Under the pieces are notes generated by a model, which was given only the letters and a program-made list of their open reading frames with translations, searched no databases and was not told where the DNA came from. Positions 32,959 to 38,314 of a DNA stretch of 38,314 nt are shown here, piece after piece. The DNA lies in the NCBI GenBank assembly GCA_045604945.1, contig JAZUPA010000018.1, forward strand, positions 1-38,314, given 5' to 3'. The stretch comes from JAISGQ01 sp045604945 (GTDB lineage: Bacteria; Bacillota; Clostridia; Oscillospirales; Acutalibacteraceae). Both the position numbers and the translations under genes were made by a program. Position 1 is the first letter of the stretch. Each line of letters starts with the position of its first letter.

Positions 32959-33484
32959 TGCTGTTCTCCTTGGCAGGGACTTCTTCGGAAGCTTCTTCGC
33001 AGGGAGCGGAATCTTCGCCCTGGGAAAGCTCAGCCATTTCCTTCTGTCCGAGGTCGTTGGTGTACATCTTCCCGCGATATACAACCAGTCTGCAGTACAG
33101 GAACTCAAGTACGAGATTTATTACCATCGTACCGATGAGAATGATGTATTCATTGATGCCGATTTTGGTAAGAGCATCGCCCCACCAGGTGGAGAGGGGA
33201 GTGAAAACAAGGTAGAAAAGGGCAACCTTAAGCATTGCAACGGGTACATTTGCTGCGGACTTGAAGGTGTAGCGGCGATTGATTGTAAAATTCCAGAGAA
33301 CAGAAAGAACAAGAGCAATAAGGTAGCTCCATTTGTATTCGAGCTTTACGATTTCATTGAGAAGAGTAAATGCAAGAGTCTGGATAATACCTGCGGAAAT
33401 TGAAATCAAAGTGAACTTGATGCTCTGAACAACGTTCTGTTTTGCGTTAGGCACAACAGCCTGATTATTTTTTGTTTTGCTCAT
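32945..33484 (-). CDS. GtrA family membrane protein
   Basis: A 179-aa protein with four predicted membrane helices, the standard GtrA layout: FTLISISAGIIQTLAFTLL, YLIALVLSVLWNFTINRRYTF (with the family N-R-x-F/Y-T-F signature), a third helix near 85-100 and YIILIGTMVINLVLEFLYCRLVVY. GtrA-like proteins are thought to flip lipid-linked sugars or assist in cell-surface polysaccharide assembly. The last 35 residues are a Glu-rich tail. A GGGAGG site precedes the ATG. It is the first gene of an operon with GH51 and DUF6171 genes. Confidence 0.88.
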   Translation of the reverse strand: MSKTKNNQAVVPNAKQNVVQSIKFTLISISAGIIQTLAFTLLNEIVKLEYKWSYLIALVLSVLWNFTINRRYTFKSAANVPVAMLKVALFYLVFTPLSTWWGDALTKIGINEYIILIGTMVINLVLEFLYCRLVVYRGKMYTNDLGQKEMAELSQGEDSAPCEEASEEVPAKENSNEEA

Positions 33485-33516
33485 GATTGATAACCTCCCG
33501 GATTTTATTCTCAGAA

Positions 33517-33545
33517 ATTATAACACAAGCTCATTTAATATACAA
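33517..33545 (-). promoter_or_regulatory. Promoter of the gtrA operon
   Basis: TTGTAT (33545-33540), 17 bases, TATAAT (33522-33517), with TG one base before the -10 box. Confidence 0.8.
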
Positions 33546-33612
33546 GATTAAATATCTGAATAACTTAAACTGCCTGAAAAGAGCCTTTTATACAATAAAT
33601 TGAAATATTCTA

Positions 33613-33641
33613 TTTGCTTTGGAGGAATAATATGTTATACT
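33613..33641 (+). promoter_or_regulatory. Putative promoter of the ymfF-ymfH-lgt-folD operon
   Basis: TTTGCT (33613-33618), 17 bases, TATACT (33636-33641); TTGCTT with a 16-base spacer is equivalent. It conflicts with a GGAGG-ATG pair in the same stretch, so it is tentative. Confidence 0.5.
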
Positions 33642-33670
33642 GATTGACAGACTTCAAATCATCAGAAAGG

Positions 33671-34960
33671 ATGACCTGTGATTTGCCCGAAATAAGAACA
33701 ACGGTATGCGCAGAAGGGATAAATCTGCTGTCCATTCGCGGTGACAGATACAAGACCGGAGTAGCAGCGATAAATATGTATCTTCCGATGGAAGAAAAGT
33801 ATTCGGCAGCCCGCGCGCTTGTGCCGCATCTGCTGGTTCGAGCCTGCAGAAAATATCCCGATTACAAGACCCTCAGAAGGCATCTTTACCGTCTGTACGG
33901 TGCTTCGATGCGAGCGGGTACAGGAATGCACGGAGATCTTCACAAGTTCAGCATGGGAATAGCATTCCTTGATGACAGATATGCGATTGACGGGGAGAAA
34001 ATATCCTCAGAATGTATCGATCTGCTGCTGTCAATGCTGTTTGATCCTCCCCTTGAAAACGGTCTTTTCAGAGCGGAGGACATAGAGATTGAGCGCAGAC
34101 TCATGCTTGAGAGAATCGATTCTCAGCAAAACGACAAGATCCGTTATGCAAGACTAAGGTGCATAAAGCATATGTGTGCCGAAGAGCCCTACGGTCTCGA
34201 ACCGCTGGGAGAACGCCGGGCGGTGGAAGCCGTAACAGCTGAGGAGATAACCGAGGCATGGCGCGATATTGTCAGGAGCGCACGGCTTGATGTGGTGGTG
34301 TCAGGTACCTTTGATACTGCAGAGATAGAAGCAAAGCTCAGAGAAACGTCAGAAATGACCGAGCGAAGGTGTGCGGTGCTGCCTGAGCAGCTTGTTATCG
34401 GAAAAGCAGAAAATACAAAGGAAATAACCGAGCGGTCGGATGTGAAGCAGGCAAAGCTCGTAATAGGCTACAGAACGCCCATAAACACAAAGGAAGGCGA
34501 CACCGCAGCAATGCGCGTTGTCAATATGCTTTTCGGAGGAATGGGCAACAGCCTGCTCTTTAAGAATGTCCGCGAAAAGCTTAGCCTGTGTTATTACTGT
34601 TCGTCAGCATATATCCGCAGCAAGGGCATGATGTTTGTGCAGAGCGGACTTGACGAGGAACAGGCGAAGGCTGCAAGAGAAGCGATAAACGAGCAGCTGC
34701 AGAAGATTAAGAGCGGCGACTTTGACGATGCGCTTGCGGAGCAGGCGAAGCTTTATAATGCAGGGCTTTGCAGGGAAATAAATGATTCCCCCTTCGAGCT
34801 TGCTGACTGGTATGCATCCCAGATGCTCAATGACAGCATGATTTCCCCGGAGGAATATATGGATGAAATCAACAGTGTGACCCGTCAGCGGATAATCAGT
34901 GCGGCAAACACCTTTACGGAAGATACTGTGTATCTTCTGGCAGGAAAGGTGGGTGAATAA
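33671..34960 (+). CDS. ymfF: YmfF-type M16 peptidase-like protein
   Basis: A 429-aa member of the M16 (insulinase) superfamily corresponding to YmfF, which some databases name after EF-P 5-aminopentanol modification. The usual zinc motif HxxEH is absent: the matching helix reads ARALVPHLLVRACRKYPD, so it should be catalytically inactive and act as the partner of the next gene. C-terminal M16 features are clear (VNMLFGGMGNSLLFKNVREK). The start is uncertain: ATG at 33671 is given, but TTG at 33644 or 33683 also fit. GGAGG at 33621 is followed by an ATG (33632) that runs into an in-frame TGA after three codons. It ends two bases before ymfH. Confidence 0.87.
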   Translation: MTCDLPEIRTTVCAEGINLLSIRGDRYKTGVAAINMYLPMEEKYSAARALVPHLLVRACRKYPDYKTLRRHLYRLYGASMRAGTGMHGDLHKFSMGIAFLDDRYAIDGEKISSECIDLLLSMLFDPPLENGLFRAEDIEIERRLMLERIDSQQNDKIRYARLRCIKHMCAEEPYGLEPLGERRAVEAVTAEEITEAWRDIVRSARLDVVVSGTFDTAEIEAKLRETSEMTERRCAVLPEQLVIGKAENTKEITERSDVKQAKLVIGYRTPINTKEGDTAAMRVVNMLFGGMGNSLLFKNVREKLSLCYYCSSAYIRSKGMMFVQSGLDEEQAKAAREAINEQLQKIKSGDFDDALAEQAKLYNAGLCREINDSPFELADWYASQMLNDSMISPEEYMDEINSVTRQRIISAANTFTEDTVYLLAGKVGE

Positions 34961-34962
34961 CA

Positions 34963-36231
34963 ATGAGTTTTACCGAATTTTACTGTGAAAAAACCGGTGA
35001 CAGATACTACCGCACAGTCCATTCGTCGGGTGTGACCATTTATGTGTACCCGCAGGAGGGGAGAGCCTCATGCTGTGCTGTGATTGGCACAAAATTCGGC
35101 TCCATAGACGACCGCTTTACCTTTGAGGGAAGAGAGGTGGAGGTGCCTGCAGGTGTTGCCCATTATCTGGAACACAAGCTTTTTGAAAACGAAGACAGCG
35201 AGGTTTTTGACCTTTTTGCAGAGAATGGAGCAGATGCAAACGCATACACCTCCTACGAGAAAACCTGCTATCTTTTCACCTGTACGGACAAATTCGAAGA
35301 TAACCTGAGAATCCTCCTTGACTTTATACAGAAGCCTTATTTTACAAAGGAATCCGTTGATAAGGAAAGAGGAATCATCGCTCAGGAGATAGGGATGTAC
35401 GAAGATAATCCCGACTGGTGCGTATTCAACAACATGATTCGCGGAATGTATAAGAAGCACCCCGTCAGAACCAGCATAGCAGGAACGGTTGAATCCATCG
35501 GCAGGATAGACAGCGATATCCTTTATACCTGCTACAATGCGTTCTACACCCCGTCAAACATGGTGCTTTCGGTGGCAGGAAATGTAACCAAAGAGCAGGT
35601 TATAGCCATTGCGGACGAGATGCTCAGACCGGGTGTGCAGGCACCGCGAAGAATTATCCCCGAAGAGGATGAAGGTGTGGAGGAGAGATACATTGAGGAA
35701 AAATTCGATGTATCCGCTCCGATGTTCAATCTCGGTTACAAGGAAAAGCTCTGCGAGCTTACTGCCGAGCGGCTCATCCTGACAGAAATAATACTTGAAA
35801 TAATCTGCGGTAAGCCCGGTGACCTTTTTAACCGTCTGCTTGACAAAGGACTTGTAAACCACTCCTTCGGTGCAGATTTCATGTATTGGGATGCGGTGCA
35901 GGCAACTGTTTTTTCAGGAGAATCCTCAGACCCTGAAAAGGTCAGGGAAGAGATTGATTCTGAGATTGAGAGACTGAAAAGAGAAGGAATCTCACAGAGC
36001 GATTTCGAATGGGCGCAGCGTTCTGTTTACGGTGCAGCCGTAGCCCAGCTCGATAACGCGTCTTCAATAGCAAACAGTCTTGCAGATGCGCATTTCGCTG
36101 AAGAAAATATCTTTGACCAGGTTGAAGCAGCAGCACGGGTGACTCGTGATATGGCACAGGCTCGGCTGCTTGAAATGTTCGATAAGGAAAGATCCACTTT
36201 ATCGGTGGTAAAAAGACAGGAGGCAGAATAA
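34963..36231 (+). CDS. ymfH: YmfH-type M16 zinc peptidase
   Basis: A 422-aa M16 peptidase paired with YmfF. The zinc motif HxxEH is present as GVAHYLEHKLFEN with H67, E70 and H71, and the downstream glutamate of the active site lies in IIAQEIGMYEDNP, near residue 142. Further M16 features are YTSYEKTCYLFTC and the C-terminal half with LFNRLLDKGLVNHSFG. M16 heterodimers usually have one active and one inactive chain, which matches this pair. A GGTGGG site and a two-base gap after ymfF point to co-translation. Substrate is unknown. Confidence 0.92.
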   Translation: MSFTEFYCEKTGDRYYRTVHSSGVTIYVYPQEGRASCCAVIGTKFGSIDDRFTFEGREVEVPAGVAHYLEHKLFENEDSEVFDLFAENGADANAYTSYEKTCYLFTCTDKFEDNLRILLDFIQKPYFTKESVDKERGIIAQEIGMYEDNPDWCVFNNMIRGMYKKHPVRTSIAGTVESIGRIDSDILYTCYNAFYTPSNMVLSVAGNVTKEQVIAIADEMLRPGVQAPRRIIPEEDEGVEERYIEEKFDVSAPMFNLGYKEKLCELTAERLILTEIILEIICGKPGDLFNRLLDKGLVNHSFGADFMYWDAVQATVFSGESSDPEKVREEIDSEIERLKREGISQSDFEWAQRSVYGAAVAQLDNASSIANSLADAHFAEENIFDQVEAAARVTRDMAQARLLEMFDKERSTLSVVKRQEAE

Positions 36232-36233
36232 TA

Positions 36234-37184
36234 ATGTTTGGAATGAAGGTTGAATTTCCGGGTCTCGGCATAGAGCTTGATGTAGACCGCGTTTTTCTGA
36301 GGATCGGCGATTTTGAGATAATGTGGTATGCAATGTTTATTGTAACAGGCATAATCATTGCAGTGCTTTACGCCATGTTCAACATAAAGAAGTTTGATCT
36401 CGACAAGGACAAGTTCCTGGATGTAATAATTCTCGGACTGGTTCTCGGTGTAGTGGGAGCGAGACTTTACTATGTTCTGTTTAATCTCAGCTCTTACAAC
36501 AGCCTTGCCGATGTGCTGAATATCCGCGCAGGCGGCATGGCGATTTACGGCGGCGTAATCGGCGCGGCAGTTGCAGGTGTAATAGGAAAATACTGGCGAA
36601 AACTGCCCCTTCTTGCAATGCTTGATGTTACGGCAATCGGCTTCCTTGGTGCGCAGTCACTGGGACGCTGGGGCAACTTTACAAATCAGGAAGCATTCGG
36701 CAGTGCAACAGACCTTCCCTGGGGAATGCTCAGCGAGAATACCCTTGCGGATGTTCCCGGAAGTCCCGTACATCCCTGTTTCCTGTATGAATCCATATGG
36801 TGTCTGGCAGGCTTTGTGATGCTGATTGTCATGGTTGAAAAGTTCTACAAATTCCGCGGACAGATAGCATTCTCGTACATTTTCTGGTACGGTCTCGGCA
36901 GAGCATGGATAGAAGGACTTCGCACAGACTCCCTTTACATCATCCCCGATGTGCTTAAGGTATCGCAGCTGCTTGCAATTCTTTGCGTCATTGCAGGTCC
37001 CGTACTGCTTTACTTTGGCTTCACCGAGCGCCTGTTTGACAGAGTTTCACCCGACTATAAGACAGTAAGTCTTGCAGACTACAAGGCTGCAAAGGCAGCA
37101 TATTACGCAGAAATTGAAAATGCGGAAAAAAACGAAAATACCAACACAGAAACACAGGAGGCAGACAATGGCAGTGATAATTGA
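36234..37184 (+). CDS. lgt: Prolipoprotein diacylglyceryl transferase Lgt
   Basis: Lgt transfers diacylglycerol from phosphatidylglycerol to the lipobox cysteine of prelipoproteins, the first step of lipoprotein maturation. The 316-aa protein has about seven membrane helices. Motifs are RAGGMAIYGGVIGA near residue 97, the signature GRWGNFTNQEAFG near 144-156 and a C-terminal RGQIAFSYIFWYGLGRAWIEGLRTDSL block. An AGGAGG site precedes the ATG. Several lipoproteins in the window would be its clients. It lies two bases after ymfH and overlaps folD by 17 bases, so all four genes form one operon. Confidence 0.95.
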   Translation: MFGMKVEFPGLGIELDVDRVFLRIGDFEIMWYAMFIVTGIIIAVLYAMFNIKKFDLDKDKFLDVIILGLVLGVVGARLYYVLFNLSSYNSLADVLNIRAGGMAIYGGVIGAAVAGVIGKYWRKLPLLAMLDVTAIGFLGAQSLGRWGNFTNQEAFGSATDLPWGMLSENTLADVPGSPVHPCFLYESIWCLAGFVMLIVMVEKFYKFRGQIAFSYIFWYGLGRAWIEGLRTDSLYIIPDVLKVSQLLAILCVIAGPVLLYFGFTERLFDRVSPDYKTVSLADYKAAKAAYYAEIENAEKNENTNTETQEADNGSDN

Positions 37185-38022
37185 CGGAAAAAAGGTATCG
37201 GCGGATGTAAAAGCCGAGGTAGCAAGAGAAGTTGAGCAGCTTAAGAACAAGGGTATCAGCACAACACTGGCAGTTATTATCGTTGGCGATGACCCCGCAT
37301 CGAGAACTTATGTAAACAACAAGAAGAAGGCTTGCGAGCAGTGCGGAATTATTTCTGAAGAGTATGCACTGCCTGCAGAAACAACTCAGAAAGAACTTCT
37401 GGCTCTTGTAAACGAGCTCAACAGCAGGGAAGATGTAAACGGCATTTTATGTCAACTTCCCCTGCCCAGGCATCTTGACTCCGAGGTCGTAATCGAAGCC
37501 ATTTCCCCGAAGAAGGATGTGGATGCATTCCATGCTGTAAATGTGGGAAAAATCATGATAGGCAGCTATGACTTCCTGCCCTGCACTCCTGCAGGTGTTA
37601 TGGAGATGCTTGCATCCGAAAATATAGAAATCGAAGGCAAAAACTGCGTTGTAATCGGCAGAAGCAATATTGTCGGCAAGCCCATGTCCATGCTGCTGCT
37701 GCACAAGAATGCAACGGTCACAATCTGCCACAGCAGAACAAAAAATCTTGCAGAGGTTACTTCAAAGGCAGATATCCTTGTAGCTGCGGTGGGTAAGGCA
37801 AAGTTTGTCAAGGCTGACATGGTCAAGGAAGGGGCAGTCGTTATCGATGTCGGAATGAACCGCGACGAAAACGGCAAGCTCTGCGGCGATGTTGATTTTG
37901 CAGAAGTGGAGCCCAAGGCTTCTGCAATAACTCCCGTACCCGGCGGAGTAGGTCCCATGACCATCGCAATGCTCATGAAGAACACCCTGAAGGCAGTAAA
38001 GCTCCAGAACAACAAAGACTGA
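37168..38022 (+). CDS. folD: Bifunctional methylenetetrahydrofolate dehydrogenase/cyclohydrolase FolD
   Basis: FolD interconverts 5,10-methylene-, methenyl- and 10-formyl-tetrahydrofolate, supplying one-carbon units. The 284-aa length is standard. It shows SRTYVNNKKKACEQCGI with the catalytic Lys, GILCQLPLPRHLD, and the NADP-binding VVIGRSNIVGKPMSMLL. The C-terminal TPVPGGVGPMTIAMLMKNT is the family signature. The ATG at 37168 follows AGGAGG and overlaps the end of lgt; the frame is open further upstream but inside lgt. Last gene of the operon. No classic terminator follows before the repeat region. Confidence 0.96.
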   Translation: MAVIIDGKKVSADVKAEVAREVEQLKNKGISTTLAVIIVGDDPASRTYVNNKKKACEQCGIISEEYALPAETTQKELLALVNELNSREDVNGILCQLPLPRHLDSEVVIEAISPKKDVDAFHAVNVGKIMIGSYDFLPCTPAGVMEMLASENIEIEGKNCVVIGRSNIVGKPMSMLLLHKNATVTICHSRTKNLAEVTSKADILVAAVGKAKFVKADMVKEGAVVIDVGMNRDENGKLCGDVDFAEVEPKASAITPVPGGVGPMTIAMLMKNTLKAVKLQNNKD

Positions 38023-38043
38023 TAAAATCAAAGAACCTATTTG

Positions 38044-38137
38044 CCGCCTCCCTCTGATGAGGGAGGCGGCATGGCGAAGACGTGACGGAGAGAGGCTGCG
38101 TAATGGCGCACTTGGGTCAGCTTTGCTGAACAAGGAG
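38044..38137 (+). repeat. Repeat copy 1 with an 11-bp hairpin
   Basis: A perfect hairpin CCGCCTCCCTC/GAGGGAGGCGG with TGAT loop (38044-38069) starts a 92-bp unit (38046-38137) that is repeated exactly at 38223-38314. It carries no coding capacity. It begins 22 bases after folD. Confidence 0.85.
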
Positions 38138-38222
38138 AAAGTCGGAGGCCAAGCGGGCTTAGGAAGACAATGTCATAAATCAACTCCTTGGCTCACAGAA
38201 CGACATGGCTACGATCCGACTT
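38138..38222. other. Spacer between repeat copies with nested inverted repeats
   Basis: The 85-bp segment between the copies is bounded by AAGTCGGA (38139-38146) and its complement TCCGACTT (38215-38222). Inside it, GCCAAG (38148-38153) pairs with CTTGGC (38187-38192), suggesting a folded element. No gene is seen. Confidence 0.6.
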
Positions 38223-38314
38223 GCCTCCCTCTGATGAGGGAGGCGGCATGGCGAAGACGTGACGGAGAGAGGCTGCGTAATGGCGCACTTGGGTCAGCTT
38301 TGCTGAACAAGGAG
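38223..38314 (+). repeat. Repeat copy 2, running to the window edge
   Basis: Identical to 38046-38137 over 92 bases; hairpin GCCTCCCTC/GAGGGAGGC. The 177-bp spacing and the cut at the window end mean a further spacer and copies may follow. Confidence 0.85.

Noticed and set aside
32959..33108. N-terminal extension of GH51 by 50 codons
   Set aside because: It lies wholly inside gtrA, has no ribosome site, and does not match the GH51 N-terminus.
38044..38069. Terminator of folD
   Set aside because: The hairpin is strong but has no T run after it; it belongs to the repeat unit.
38044..38314. CRISPR array
   Set aside because: Copies are 92 bp, far longer than CRISPR repeats, only two copies are visible, and no cas genes are nearby.

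Overview
The window looks like a chromosomal stretch of a Gram-positive anaerobe of the class Clostridia, probably an Oscillospirales/Ruminococcaceae-type gut bacterium. This is an inference. The evidence is a ctsR-mcsA-mcsB-clpC operon with CtsR boxes, a T-box-controlled leucine operon, YmfF/YmfH M16 proteins beside lgt and folD, a PfoR-like membrane protein, a DUF6171-type protein, strong GGAGG ribosome sites and many lipoproteins. No rRNA, tRNA, insertion sequence, phage gene or CRISPR array was found.

Layout. Bases 1-4690 (minus strand) hold the leucine operon leuA-leuC-leuD-leuB, with leuB cut by the window edge, behind a sigma-A promoter and a leucine T-box. Bases 4704-7188 (minus) hold a lipoprotein, RuvX/YqgF, a histidine phosphatase with a structured leader, and a small membrane protein. 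Bases 7241-10110 (plus) hold a zinc-ribbon membrane protein and a cardiolipin synthase. Bases 10133-13601 (minus) hold three more zinc-ribbon membrane proteins followed by birA. Bases 13619-15792 (minus) hold a PfoR/EIIC-like protein and a sugar nucleotidyltransferase-like protein. An AI-2E-family permease follows on plus (15910-17169).

Bases 17177-19989 (minus) hold a DHHW protein and an MBOAT acyltransferase, a likely surface polysaccharide O-acetylation pair, preceded by a leader that may be an attenuator. Then come a VanY-type lipoprotein (minus) and a DegV protein (plus). Bases 21790-26342 (minus) hold the class III heat-shock operon, driven by a promoter buried in three CtsR operators. 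A 61-aa cysteine-rich membrane peptide (plus) lies next to it. Bases 26715-31181 (minus) hold an operon of DUF1963, two flavoproteins and a lipoprotein. Bases 31209-33545 (minus) hold GtrA, a GH51 arabinofuranosidase and a DUF6171 protein. Bases 33613-38022 (plus) hold ymfF-ymfH-lgt-folD. The right edge enters a repeat region with two identical 92-bp copies 177 bp apart.

The most unusual content is the set of four proteins with identically spaced four-cysteine N-termini, each followed by one membrane helix and a different outer domain, in two neighbouring operons. Other points of interest are the triple CtsR operator, the structured leaders upstream of the MBOAT and phosphatase genes, the cysteine-rich peptide and the terminal repeat family. 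Most of the rest is ordinary housekeeping. All assignments rest on motif recognition by eye; no database search was run.
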